Below, one piece after another: positions 21,939 to 30,304 of a DNA stretch of 38,044 bases. The notes under the pieces were generated by a model, which saw nothing but the letters and a program-made list of their open reading frames with translations, had not been told where the DNA came from and ran no database searches. The stretch is from a virus. Made by a program: the position numbers and the translations under genes. Each line of letters starts with the position of its first letter. Position 1 is the first letter of the stretch. The stretch lies in IMG/VR virus record IMGVR_UViG_3300009185_003358, positions 1 through 38,044 of that record. One strand, 5' to 3'.

Positions 21939-23024
21939 ATGAAATACTTAAAAGCATACGACCAATTTAGACTTATTTTAGAGGCTGCTGAAAAAAAGGA
22001 TAATACTATTCTTTATAGCCTTTCACGAGGTGGTGAAAAAACACTAATACTTTTACCAGGCGCTGGTAAAGATGGTGGACAAGGCAGAGATGATTTCAAA
22101 TCATTGGCAAAATCATTAGGTAAAGACTTCTCTGTATATAGTGCAGACTTTAAAAATGAATTTAATGTAAGAGACTATGCTAAAAAAATCGCTAATGAGA
22201 TAGAAGCAAATGATGCTATAAAACAATGTGCGGTCGGTGGATTCTCAATAGGCGGTGCAATCGCTTGGCACTTAGCTATGGCATTAAAAGCTATAGGATC
22301 AAAGAAGTTCAATAACCAATTGTTCTTTATTGATAGCGGTATACCTAATTCAACAGAAGAGTTTGCAGAAGGTATAGTTAAAGGCAATACTCCAAGACTA
22401 GCATTCGCAATTCCAGTTGGCTTGATAAAGAAAGCTAGATTAGGAATAGACCTTACTAAAGAAGAAGAAAAATCAGTTAAGAGTATATATACAGAAACCG
22501 AGTTGAAAGATTTCAAAGAAAAGAATAACGGAAACTACATAGAATATATGGGTAAAGATTTCCCACCTACTAATACTGATTTAGATTTAGCAGCCAAAGC
22601 AATAAATAAGAAAACTCCAGATAAGGTTTATGTAATAGAAGATAAGTATGACACGACCGACTTCGATAAAAGATATAATGTTATGCCAAAAGAAGTAGAA
22701 AGTATGACGTTTAAAGAAGGTGATGTTATCAATCTTAGAGCTTTTGTTGAAAAGGACACATTAAAGAAGGTAGGACTGGGTAGAGAAACACCAGGAGGAA
22801 AAATGCTATCTGCATTGAATGGTGTAGAAGTAATCTCTTTAATCGCAGGTAATAAAGAAGGTAAAGCTAGACCGGAAGAAGATATAGAAGCGGTAAAAAA
22901 AGAAGCTAAAGGATCTACTAAAGGTAAATCAAAGTCGATTGTCATATCTGGCACAGACCATGGTAATATAACTAAATCTCCAAACTTGGCTACAAATATA
23001 TCATCAATCTTTACATCTTTATAA
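21939..23024 (+). CDS. alpha/beta hydrolase with capsid-targeting-like N-terminus, 361 aa
   Basis: It begins MKYLKAYDQFRLILEAAEKK, a member of the recurring tag set, then joins an alpha/beta hydrolase: LILLPGAGKDGGQGRDDF (oxyanion loop region), GGFSIGGAIAW with the nucleophile Ser in GFSIGG, and GTDHGNI near the C-terminus as the likely catalytic His. A lid or insert of about 100 residues lies between. Thioesterase- or lipase-like activity is possible; the substrate is unknown. The gene's codon choice looks less extreme in AT and differs from its neighbours, which may mean recent acquisition. A packaged enzyme injected with the DNA is a testable inference. Confidence 0.75.
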   Translation: MKYLKAYDQFRLILEAAEKKDNTILYSLSRGGEKTLILLPGAGKDGGQGRDDFKSLAKSLGKDFSVYSADFKNEFNVRDYAKKIANEIEANDAIKQCAVGGFSIGGAIAWHLAMALKAIGSKKFNNQLFFIDSGIPNSTEEFAEGIVKGNTPRLAFAIPVGLIKKARLGIDLTKEEEKSVKSIYTETELKDFKEKNNGNYIEYMGKDFPPTNTDLDLAAKAINKKTPDKVYVIEDKYDTTDFDKRYNVMPKEVESMTFKEGDVINLRAFVEKDTLKKVGLGRETPGGKMLSALNGVEVISLIAGNKEGKARPEEDIEAVKKEAKGSTKGKSKSIVISGTDHGNITKSPNLATNISSIFTSL

Positions 23025-23054
23025 TATCAGCTAAAACCATTTCACTTACTATAT

Positions 23055-23063
23055 AGTATAATA
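23055..23063 (+). promoter_or_regulatory. AGTATAATA motif, candidate early promoter
   Basis: AGTATAATA within TATATAGTATAATATTAATA, 30 bases before the ATG at 23085. It heads a run of short accessory genes. Confidence 0.5.
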
Positions 23064-23084
23064 TTAATAATAAAGTTAATTATT

Positions 23085-23360
23085 ATGAAATATTTACTAC
23101 ATAATGCTGGCACATACCTTTTTGTTATTTCAATTATATTGGTTAATATGTTAGTTTTATATTCAGAAGAACACTTAACTAAAACTACCGTATACGAAAC
23201 GCGATATGTAATAGTTAGTAAATTTAGACAAAATCCAAAAAGTGTACACGAAGAAATTTCTCCAAAATGGAGAGCTATTTTATCAAATGGTGATACTGTT
23301 CCTTGTAATAAATACTCTGCACTAGGAGATACGGTTGTATATCAAATAGTTAAACACTAA
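23085..23360 (+). CDS. small N-terminally anchored protein, 91 aa
   Basis: One hydrophobic segment near the start (about 11-28, TYLFVISIILVNMLVLY) anchors a 60-residue beta-rich outer part with WRAILSNGDTVPCNKYSALG, which looks like a tiny SH3-like or OB-like fold. There is no lipobox. It is the first gene after an AGTATAATA motif and ends one base before the next gene. Function unknown. Confidence 0.65.
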   Translation: MKYLLHNAGTYLFVISIILVNMLVLYSEEHLTKTTVYETRYVIVSKFRQNPKSVHEEISPKWRAILSNGDTVPCNKYSALGDTVVYQIVKH

Positions 23361-23361
23361 A

Positions 23362-23565
23362 ATGGAAAAGACTACTCAAATTAGTATTTACGATGAATGT
23401 ATTAAATTACATGCACTTAAATGGTTAGCAAACTACAAAGATCTAAACATAATAGAGTATATTGAATTACATGGAGGATCGATATTAACCTATTACATAG
23501 GTGAACTTGGTCCAAATCATATAATTAATGATATTAATAAACAAATAGAATCTGAACTTAATTAA
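23362..23565 (+). CDS. hypothetical protein, 67 aa
   Basis: Unrecognised small protein of mixed helices (IYDECIKLHALKWLANYKDL) with no motif. It begins one base after the previous stop and reads with the local codon style. A run of seven T follows its stop, without a strong stem in front. Confidence 0.6.
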   Translation: MEKTTQISIYDECIKLHALKWLANYKDLNIIEYIELHGGSILTYYIGELGPNHIINDINKQIESELN

Positions 23566-23581
23566 TAAAAAAGTTTTTTTG

Positions 23582-24169
23582 ATGGAGAAAACAATAGGCA
23601 GAAGAGAAATTATTTCTTTTCCTGATTTAATGGTTGATAAGATAAAGGCAAAAATTGATACTGGTGCTTATGGAACAGCCGTGCATGTTGATAATATCGA
23701 GATAATAAATGATGCACTGACATTTACTATAAATAATAATACCTTTACTTATACTAAATTTAAAATAATTAAGGTCAAGAGTTCATTTGGTAAAAAACAA
23801 AAAAGATTTTCTATTTTTACAAAAATTAAAATAGGAGATTTAACTTATAAAATTTGGGTTTCCTTAACCAATAGAAAAAATATGAGATATCCAGTTTTGA
23901 TAGGCCGCAGATTTTTATATAAGTTTAACTACTTAGTAGATGTTAGAAAAAATAATGTAAATAATATTAAAAATAACCCTATCGATATTTATAATTGGAT
24001 AATAGAAATAATTGACTCTAGTACAAATGCTGAACATGAAAGAGTTTGCAGTCGACTAGCTGATTTATTTAAAACTAAATTTATGACGGCGTCTAATAAT
24101 TGGACCTTAACTAACTGTTTATATCTAGATATCCTTACTCATATTAATAAACTTGAATATACAAGATGA
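23582..24169 (+). CDS. RimK-associated retropepsin-like protease (Zn_protease family)
   Basis: The start is set at ATG 23582; a TTG three bases earlier extends the frame but is unlikely. The N-terminus IGRREIISFPDL followed by KAKIDTGAYGTAVHV is the signature of the family called ATP-dependent zinc protease in databases, a retropepsin-like fold with the catalytic Asp in DTGA (Asp26). PVLIGRRFL is the second conserved block. The last 60 residues are extra and unrecognised. In bacteria these genes often pair with RimK-type ATP-grasp ligases; none is in the window. It overlaps the next gene by four bases. Confidence 0.78.
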   Translation: MEKTIGRREIISFPDLMVDKIKAKIDTGAYGTAVHVDNIEIINDALTFTINNNTFTYTKFKIIKVKSSFGKKQKRFSIFTKIKIGDLTYKIWVSLTNRKNMRYPVLIGRRFLYKFNYLVDVRKNNVNNIKNNPIDIYNWIIEIIDSSTNAEHERVCSRLADLFKTKFMTASNNWTLTNCLYLDILTHINKLEYTR

Positions 24170-24366
24170 CAAATCCTGAACCATCTATTTTAAAAATTGC
24201 TAATGAATATGCAGAGCATACTGTTAAATCATTAGCCCACTCCCAACGAATGGGGCTTGTATCAAATGAAGAGGAATTAACACGCCTAATCTCGGCTGGT
24301 ATTGAAACTGCACTTGAGGAATATTCCTCACAATTAAAAAATAATCCATTAAATGGAAACACCTAA
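24166..24366 (+). CDS. hypothetical protein, 66 aa
   Basis: Unrecognised helical, acidic protein (ILKIANEYAEHTVKSLAHSQ, then RLISAGIETALEEYSSQLK). It starts in the stop of the protease-like gene (ATGA) and overlaps the next gene by 14 bases, so it belongs to a tightly coupled set of short genes. Confidence 0.65.
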   Translation: MTNPEPSILKIANEYAEHTVKSLAHSQRMGLVSNEEELTRLISAGIETALEEYSSQLKNNPLNGNT

Positions 24367-24691
24367 ACAAATAAATAAAAAAATGAAAAATTACAGAGCA
24401 CCAAGTAAAAAAACGACTAATTTAGTAAGTACTGAACCTAATCTTAAAGTTGAAAATATAAGTCATAATAATACACAAGTAGTATTTAAAATAACCATGG
24501 TTAAGCCAGATATTAAATCGGTATTTAGAAGACTAGTTGAAGTATTTTTGCCGACTAAATCGGCTGAAGTAATTACAAATATTGATAGACTAGAGGCAAA
24601 GACAATTTCAAAATACATTCATACATGTATACTTGAGTCAGATGCTGCATATAAACTAGAAAATCCAAAGACTCAACCAGTTAAAAAATAA
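24353..24691 (+). CDS. hypothetical basic protein, 112 aa
   Basis: A Lys-rich N-terminus of about 40 residues (METPKQINKKMKNYRAPSKK) is followed by a beta strand pair and a helix-rich part (SVFRRLVEVFLPTKSAEVIT). No known motif. The first 14 bases lie inside the previous gene, and an AGTATAATA motif starts just after its stop. Confidence 0.62.
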   Translation: METPKQINKKMKNYRAPSKKTTNLVSTEPNLKVENISHNNTQVVFKITMVKPDIKSVFRRLVEVFLPTKSAEVITNIDRLEAKTISKYIHTCILESDAAYKLENPKTQPVKK

Positions 24692-24694
24692 ATT

Positions 24695-24703
24695 AGTATA
24701 ATA
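24695..24703 (+). promoter_or_regulatory. AGTATAATA motif, candidate early promoter
   Basis: AGTATAATA only 15 bases before the ATG at 24710. If this is a -10 element the transcript would be nearly leaderless for that gene, and it would run on to the Clp gene. Confidence 0.42.
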
Positions 24704-24709
24704 GCTAAT

Positions 24710-25138
24710 ATGCAAACAATCTCTAATTATCATAAGTTTAGGCGAACTTCTCAAAAATTAATTATATCATTAATTAAATTAACTGAGCCACCTAATGAAA
24801 GGCGCACGCCTGAACAAAAAGATAATGAAAAGGATGCAAGTTTAATATTTTATAAGTTAATTAAAAATAAAGAGAGCGAACTCTTAATTAGTCCACTTAG
24901 CAATAAGTGCTTTATTAAAAATGATGATGGTAATATTTTAATTATATTAGAAGCATACGAACTAACTATAATTAACCATGTATTTGGATATAATATTAAA
25001 TTATCAAATATAACCTACCATAAACTATATAAGGCATTTAATGTAGAGGTTGAAAACCGTAGAATTAAAATGGAAGATAGTTTTAGAAAAAATGTTAAAC
25101 ACTCACTACAAACTCTAATTTCAAAGATCCATGAATAA
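24710..25138 (+). CDS. hypothetical protein, 142 aa
   Basis: Unrecognised basic, mostly helical protein with a short beta hairpin in the middle (SNKCFIKNDDGNILIILEAYE). The order helix, hairpin, helix might suit a small nucleic-acid-binding fold, but there is no signature. It overlaps the next gene by eight bases and leads toward the Clp unfoldase gene. Confidence 0.65.
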   Translation: MQTISNYHKFRRTSQKLIISLIKLTEPPNERRTPEQKDNEKDASLIFYKLIKNKESELLISPLSNKCFIKNDDGNILIILEAYELTIINHVFGYNIKLSNITYHKLYKAFNVEVENRRIKMEDSFRKNVKHSLQTLISKIHE

Positions 25139-25412
25139 GTATAACCAATTAGCTATATCTGGAATGATATTAATATTAGTACCAAGTATCTTATTACTAC
25201 TTGGGTTGTATTATATTGCAGTTGGAGCCTTTATTGATACGACAACAATTAGGCCTGAGCCAATTACTAAAAATGTGATTATAAAAACTGACACGGTTAA
25301 GATTGAAATTCCATGTACCAGGACTCATTGCGATTCGCATAAGTCCAAAAAACATCACCGCGATACTCTAACTAATCGCGCAGTGAGTAAAGAATTAACT
25401 GATACCCTATAA
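25131..25412 (+). CDS. single-pass membrane protein with His/Lys-rich tail, 93 aa
   Basis: One N-terminal membrane span (about 8-33, ISGMILILVPSILLLLGLYYIA) is followed by a periplasmic or cytoplasmic tail with CTRTHCDSHKSKKHHRD, which might bind metal. There is no lipobox. It lies two bases before the Clp unfoldase gene. A role as a membrane adaptor for that unfoldase is an attractive but untested idea. Confidence 0.6.
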   Translation: MNKYNQLAISGMILILVPSILLLLGLYYIAVGAFIDTTTIRPEPITKNVIIKTDTVKIEIPCTRTHCDSHKSKKHHRDTLTNRAVSKELTDTL

Positions 25413-25414
25413 TT

Positions 25415-27394
25415 ATGGCAAAACCATCTCAAAGTAAAACTCCAATGCTTGACTCATTCGGAAAGGACCTAACTCAATTAGCTCTAGAAGGCAAACTTGA
25501 TCCAGTAGTAGGCCGCGATTCAGAAATTAAACGCTGTATTCAAATTTTAGCTAGACGAAAAAAGAATAATCCAATTTTAATTGGAGAACCTGGAGTTGGT
25601 AAAACTGCAATTGTTGAAGGTTTGGCTGAAATGATTGTTAAAAAGACCTGTCCTAGAGTTTTATTTGATAAAAAAATAATTTCTCTTGAACTTGCAAATT
25701 TAGTAGCCGGTACAAAATACCGTGGTCAATTTGAAGAAAGAATTGAGCAAATAATTCAAGAGGTTCAACAAAGCTTAAATATTATCTTGTTTATTGATGA
25801 GATTCATACGCTAATCGGAGCAGGCTCTGCAAGTGGCTCGCTAGATGCTGCAAATATCTTGAAACCAGCGCTTAGCCGTGGTGGAATTCAGTGTATTGGT
25901 GCAACTACAATTGATGAATTTCGAGGTTCAATTGAAAAAGACGGGGCTCTTAGCCGCAGATTTCAACAAGTTATGGTAAATCCATCAAGCTTAACCGAGT
26001 CTAGGCAAATACTTGAAAATATCAGAGAAAAATACGAAGATCATCATTCAGTACACTATACTGATGAGGCACTTGATGCATGTGTTAGATATAGTGATCG
26101 ATATATTCAGGACAGATTTTTACCAGATAAAGCAATTGACTTAATGGATGAAGCTGGATCAAATGTGCATATCAGTGGAGTACTTGTTCCAGAGTCAATA
26201 AAAATACTTGAAGATAAATTAGTTACGGTCTCTAATAAAAAAACAAAGGCAGTAGTTAGCCAACAATATGAAGCTGCTGCAAAATTAAGAGATGAAGCTT
26301 TAAAAGTAATAGATGAAATTTCCGAAGAAAAAATCAAATGGGAAGAGTCATTAAAGATTAACCGACTATCGGTAAATGAGAGTGATATTGCAAATGTTGT
26401 GTCAACCATGACAGGGATTCCAGTAACTCGACTAAAAGGCTCAGAACTTGAAAAGCTATCAAATATGGAAAAAACTTTGAATAGCACATTAATTGGCCAG
26501 GCTGATGCAGTTAAGAAATTAACCAGAGCAATTCAAAGATCTAGAGCAGGCTTAAAGTCTAAAACTAAACCAATTGGTACCTTTATATTTCTAGGCCCAA
26601 CTGGAGTTGGTAAAACTGAGCTGGCCAAACAATTAGCAAAGTTTATGTTTTCTTCTGAAGATTCTTTAATTAGAATAGACATGTCAGAGTATGGAGAAAA
26701 ATTTACAGCAAGTAAAATGATGGGAGCTCCTCCAGGCTATGTCGGCTATGAAAATGGTGGTCAATTAACTGAAAAGGTAAAGCGTAAACCATACTCGGTA
26801 ATATTATTAGATGAAATTGAAAAGGCTCATCCAGATATTTTTAATACCCTATTACAGGTATTAGATGAGGGTCATATGACCGACGGTACAGGTAGAAAGG
26901 TTGATTTTAAAAATACTGTTATTATTATGACCTCTAACGTTGGAGTAAAACAGCTACAAGAGTTTGGAAGTGGTATTGGTTTTGGTTTTGCAACAGCCGC
27001 AAGCGTTGAAAAACAAAAGGAATTAGCCAATCAAATACTTGAAAAGGCAATTAGCAAACAGTTTGCTCCAGAATTTATAAACCGGATAGATGATATTATT
27101 ATATTTAATTCATTAGAAAAGTCTGATATTGGAAAAATAATTGATATTGAATTTGCGGATCTATATGAAAGGGTTAAAGAAAATGGATATACGGTTGAAG
27201 TTACTAAATCTGCCAAAAAATTCTTAATTGATAAAGGTTATGATGAAAAGTTTGGAGCTAGACCACTAAAGCGGGTGATACAGTCACACTTAGAGGACCT
27301 AATTGCTGAGGCTTTTATAGACAATAAGATAAAGGATGGCGATCATTTAGTGATAACCCATAAGGCGAACGACGATAAGTTAACAATCAAATAG
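25415..27394 (+). CDS. ClpC-like AAA+ unfoldase lacking the N-terminal domain, 659 aa
   Basis: Two AAA+ modules. D1 has GEPGVGKT (57-64), Walker B ending IDE (127-129) and ATTIDEF; D2 has GPTGVGKT (394-401), LLDEIEKAH (about 464-472) and PEFINRIDD. Between them QQYEAAAKLRDEA (about 283-295) is a UVR-like segment typical of ClpC. The usual N-domain of about 150 residues is absent: the protein opens only about 20 residues before DPVVGRD. The D2 loop holds IGF (521-523) in GSGIGFGF, the tripeptide class that docks ClpP. No clpP gene is in the window, so it might engage host ClpP. The gene ends before a late-type promoter motif. Confidence 0.92.
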   Translation: MAKPSQSKTPMLDSFGKDLTQLALEGKLDPVVGRDSEIKRCIQILARRKKNNPILIGEPGVGKTAIVEGLAEMIVKKTCPRVLFDKKIISLELANLVAGTKYRGQFEERIEQIIQEVQQSLNIILFIDEIHTLIGAGSASGSLDAANILKPALSRGGIQCIGATTIDEFRGSIEKDGALSRRFQQVMVNPSSLTESRQILENIREKYEDHHSVHYTDEALDACVRYSDRYIQDRFLPDKAIDLMDEAGSNVHISGVLVPESIKILEDKLVTVSNKKTKAVVSQQYEAAAKLRDEALKVIDEISEEKIKWEESLKINRLSVNESDIANVVSTMTGIPVTRLKGSELEKLSNMEKTLNSTLIGQADAVKKLTRAIQRSRAGLKSKTKPIGTFIFLGPTGVGKTELAKQLAKFMFSSEDSLIRIDMSEYGEKFTASKMMGAPPGYVGYENGGQLTEKVKRKPYSVILLDEIEKAHPDIFNTLLQVLDEGHMTDGTGRKVDFKNTVIIMTSNVGVKQLQEFGSGIGFGFATAASVEKQKELANQILEKAISKQFAPEFINRIDDIIIFNSLEKSDIGKIIDIEFADLYERVKENGYTVEVTKSAKKFLIDKGYDEKFGARPLKRVIQSHLEDLIAEAFIDNKIKDGDHLVITHKANDDKLTIK

Positions 27395-27410
27395 TTTAAT
27401 ATAGATTTCA

Positions 27411-27419
27411 TATAAATAA
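27411..27419 (+). promoter_or_regulatory. TATAAATAA motif, candidate T4-type late promoter
   Basis: An exact TATAAATA 30 bases before the ATG at 27441. It would drive the block that ends with baseplate gene 25. Confidence 0.5.
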
Positions 27420-27440
27420 CTTTATAAAAAGTTAAATAAT

Positions 27441-28535
27441 ATGGGAAAATTCGGAAAACGCAAACTTCCAAAATTTTTAGAATTAGAATCTACCGAGGTA
27501 TTGGACGAAAACTCTAATTTAAGTAGAAATGACCGCCGGGCAGAAATTGAAGCATTAAAGGCAATTGGAATCAGCACAGGTAATGAACCTGGCACAATTA
27601 TTGAAAGTTATTATAGAATAGAGGATCTTCGTAACTCTGGACTTGAAAATCCACCGGCTAAAATATTATGGAGTGATTTATGGATTAAGTTTATTGACAT
27701 TGACTATGATGAACAAATTGTAAATTTTAAAGTAGTTGAAGATAGCATTGATATGGATGAAGACTATAATTCATATCCAAATGAAGATGACATGTATGAT
27801 GAATCCTATAGTGGGACTGCTACATTTACGACCGTAGTTAATGATGTTGAATATTCAATAGAGTGTTATATAAGTGGAAATGATGGACAATTTACGGTTG
27901 ATGACTATATGACTCCAAAACTTAAAATAACTGAATTAACCGAAGACGAGGCTAAGCGCCGTGAATTTAATAATAAACCCGCAGCATACCGTGACCGCAT
28001 TGAGAAAAATGATCCGGGTTATTTTAGTAAAATATTTAATGAAATTAAAAAAACTGCCCTTCGTCATAGTGCAAAATCTGTTACTTTTAATATATTCAAG
28101 GACGGCAGGTCAGCTGAACTGACGGTTACCGATTTGGAAGCTCAACTCGATGAAACCCTTGGGGATATAATTGGAGATTCAGGTGATATGTATAGTTATG
28201 ATGATGTTGCCACAATGAGGTTTAATTCATCTACCTCACCAAGTTTATCCAGCGATCCAACAAATATTAGCTATCATGCATATCAATCAAATAAAGCAAA
28301 CGAAAGCTTTAATTCATTTTTAAATGAGTGTTGGTCGCCAATTGATGAAAGTTATGTTCCAGGTCTATCTGATAGTTCTAAACTTGCAATAAAAAGACTA
28401 TGCGAAGCCGTTTTAATACATGAGGCTCATACTCATGATATGTCTGAGGATCCTGCTCAAACATATGAAACCTATTTAAATGAATGTTATGAATATATTA
28501 CTGAGTGTATGATGCACGCTTCTCAAAAAATATAG
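27441..28535 (+). CDS. hypothetical acidic protein, 364 aa
   Basis: Unrecognised, very acidic protein. It starts with a basic segment (MGKFGKRKLPKFLE), then a beta-rich middle with an Asp/Glu/Tyr-rich disordered stretch near residues 105-125. Its C-terminal third is helical and includes NESFNSFLNECW, which resembles the recurring SFxxF tag, here internal. HEAHTHDMSED near residue 330 is His-rich but not a clear metal site. It sits under an exact TATAAATA in the block that ends with gp25, so a virion or head-associated role is plausible. Confidence 0.68.
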   Translation: MGKFGKRKLPKFLELESTEVLDENSNLSRNDRRAEIEALKAIGISTGNEPGTIIESYYRIEDLRNSGLENPPAKILWSDLWIKFIDIDYDEQIVNFKVVEDSIDMDEDYNSYPNEDDMYDESYSGTATFTTVVNDVEYSIECYISGNDGQFTVDDYMTPKLKITELTEDEAKRREFNNKPAAYRDRIEKNDPGYFSKIFNEIKKTALRHSAKSVTFNIFKDGRSAELTVTDLEAQLDETLGDIIGDSGDMYSYDDVATMRFNSSTSPSLSSDPTNISYHAYQSNKANESFNSFLNECWSPIDESYVPGLSDSSKLAIKRLCEAVLIHEAHTHDMSEDPAQTYETYLNECYEYITECMMHASQKI

Positions 28536-28544
28536 TATGAAATA

Positions 28545-29339
28545 TTGAAGTCGTTAAAGCATATTGGAATATTTACTGGTAAATTTAAACCGCCACACAT
28601 AGGTCACTATTCTAGTATTTTACAAATAGCCGAGGATAATGATGAAACTTATATTTTCGTAAGTCCAAAAAGCGAAGGCTCTATTACTGGAGAAATGGCA
28701 ACCGCTATTTTAAAACTTTATTTTAGCAAAAAGCCCGATATTCATATCCGCCTAGCTGAAGTTACACCAGTTAGGTCAGCATATGAATTTGTTGAAGAAC
28801 TAGGTAAAAATAAAAGTGGAGCACATTTCAAAGTTAAGCTGTATGCACTACCTGAAGATATGAACCGGTTTGGGCAAATGGAAAAATGGCTAGGTGAAAA
28901 TACAGAAATCGAAAGAATTGAAACAGACCGGCCTGAATTTATAGACTCCTCAACTGAAACCAATAAGGACCCTGACGGAGTTTCTGGCACGCTAATGCGT
29001 AAGTTTGTTAATGACAATGATAAAACTAGTTTTTTTAAAGGTTTACCGGATTCGGTAGATAAGAATAAAGTTTGGAAAATTATTAAGGCGGATGTTACTG
29101 AGAATGGAACCTATTCAATTCCAGCAGACTCATTTAATCAGGCTAGAGATATGAATATTCAACCCTCTTTGATTAATGTTCAAACTGGCGGAATTCCTAG
29201 ACACTGGTCACCAAGCACACGGTATTCACGAATAGATCTTAAAAATAACCAAATAGCAAAGTCTACATCAAAAATGGTAAAGACATTTAGTGAATTTATT
29301 GAAGAGCCTCAAGCTATTAATAACGTGTTTAATAAATAA
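28545..29339 (+). CDS. nucleotidyltransferase (HxGH superfamily) with unusual start
   Basis: A 264-residue protein with the nucleotidylyl transferase fold. GIFTGKFKPPHIGHY gives the HxGH motif at His18-His21, and SGTLMRKFV (about 147-155) corresponds to the second ATP-binding block. It may adenylylate or cytidylylate a small phosphate compound, as NadM- or cytidylyltransferase-like proteins do. The extra C-terminus ends with KMVKTFSEFIEEPQ, a tag-like segment placed at the wrong end. The only start in frame near the domain is TTG at 28545. An ATG at 28537 would read MKY and then stop, but it would join this frame if one base were missing. Confidence 0.8.
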   Translation: MKSLKHIGIFTGKFKPPHIGHYSSILQIAEDNDETYIFVSPKSEGSITGEMATAILKLYFSKKPDIHIRLAEVTPVRSAYEFVEELGKNKSGAHFKVKLYALPEDMNRFGQMEKWLGENTEIERIETDRPEFIDSSTETNKDPDGVSGTLMRKFVNDNDKTSFFKGLPDSVDKNKVWKIIKADVTENGTYSIPADSFNQARDMNIQPSLINVQTGGIPRHWSPSTRYSRIDLKNNQIAKSTSKMVKTFSEFIEEPQAINNVFNK

Positions 29340-29357
29340 CAAAAAGAACCTGATAAA

Positions 29358-29546
29358 ATGAGTAATAAGATTCTAAGATTTGCAGATTTTAAAAATGGTA
29401 ATTCATTACAAGATCCAAAGAAGCATGCATTAACAACAAAAGGTGAACCTAAGCCTAAAAAAGAAAAATCAATAGATCCGATTAAAAAATCAAATTTAGG
29501 CAAGCTTACAGTAACTCAGCCGGACTATTCAAAAACTCAAAAATAA
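29358..29546 (+). CDS. small basic protein, 62 aa
   Basis: Short Lys/Pro-rich, probably disordered protein. Near the N-terminus NKILRFADFKNGNS resembles the recurring RFxxF tag. No fold or motif follows (GEPKPKKEKSIDPIKK). It sits between the nucleotidyltransferase and a presumed structural gene. Possible roles are a DNA-condensing internal protein or a scaffold piece; neither is proven. Confidence 0.6.
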   Translation: MSNKILRFADFKNGNSLQDPKKHALTTKGEPKPKKEKSIDPIKKSNLGKLTVTQPDYSKTQK

Positions 29547-29561
29547 AATTAGCAAAATTAA

Positions 29562-30296
29562 ATGACTCAGTCTGACTTAATATTAGATATTCAAAATGAG
29601 CTTACGTTCGCGAAGGCTCTACCGTATTCAATTCCTGAGCAAGAAATTATTCGTATTATAACAATTGCCGAAAGGTATTTTTATGATAATTGGAGACATG
29701 CAATTGAGCCTAGATATTTATTAATTCCATTAGAAATTTTTAAAAATCCACTATTTTTAAAAGAGCGAGCAATTCAAATGCCAGACTGTGTACAGTTTGT
29801 GCACCAAGTTAGAGAAGCAAAAGGTGGAACTATGTTTGGCACAATTGATCAAGATTTTGCGGATAATAAATTTATTGGATCTGAGATATTTTTAACACCA
29901 TTTATTGGTGAGTCAATTATGTACAGAACAATTTTATTTTCATTTTTAGATCTTACTAAATCCATGACAATTGATACACTAGCCTATGATTTTAATAAAA
30001 ATACTCATAAAATAACAATAATGGGTAGAACTCCAGCAACAGTAGTTGTTGCTCAAGTTGCTAAAAAAATTGATGCTGAATACCTATACGAAGACGAACT
30101 ATTTCAAAGATATGTTAGAGCAAAGTCCAAAGTTAAATTGGGCGAGTTACTAACATCATTTGACTTTAATATACCTGGCGGAATTAAACCTAATTATGCA
30201 ACAATGGTAACCAAAGCAGAGGCAGAGTTAACGGCAGTTGAGGCAATGATGAAGACTGAAAATACTGGAGATTTTTTATATCTCATAAATTTTTAA
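29562..30296 (+). CDS. putative virion structural protein, 244 aa
   Basis: An alpha/beta protein with no enzyme motif. The N-terminal helix EQEIIRIITIAERYFYDNW and the late segment KLGELLTSFDFNIPGG followed by a helical tail match an uncharacterised structural family I recall from large Bacteroidota phages, perhaps a neck or tail-connector protein. It lies nine bases before gp25 in the same direction, which supports a late structural role. Exact function not known. Confidence 0.65.
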   Translation: MTQSDLILDIQNELTFAKALPYSIPEQEIIRIITIAERYFYDNWRHAIEPRYLLIPLEIFKNPLFLKERAIQMPDCVQFVHQVREAKGGTMFGTIDQDFADNKFIGSEIFLTPFIGESIMYRTILFSFLDLTKSMTIDTLAYDFNKNTHKITIMGRTPATVVVAQVAKKIDAEYLYEDELFQRYVRAKSKVKLGELLTSFDFNIPGGIKPNYATMVTKAEAELTAVEAMMKTENTGDFLYLINF

Positions 30297-30304
30297 TATA
30301 CGAT

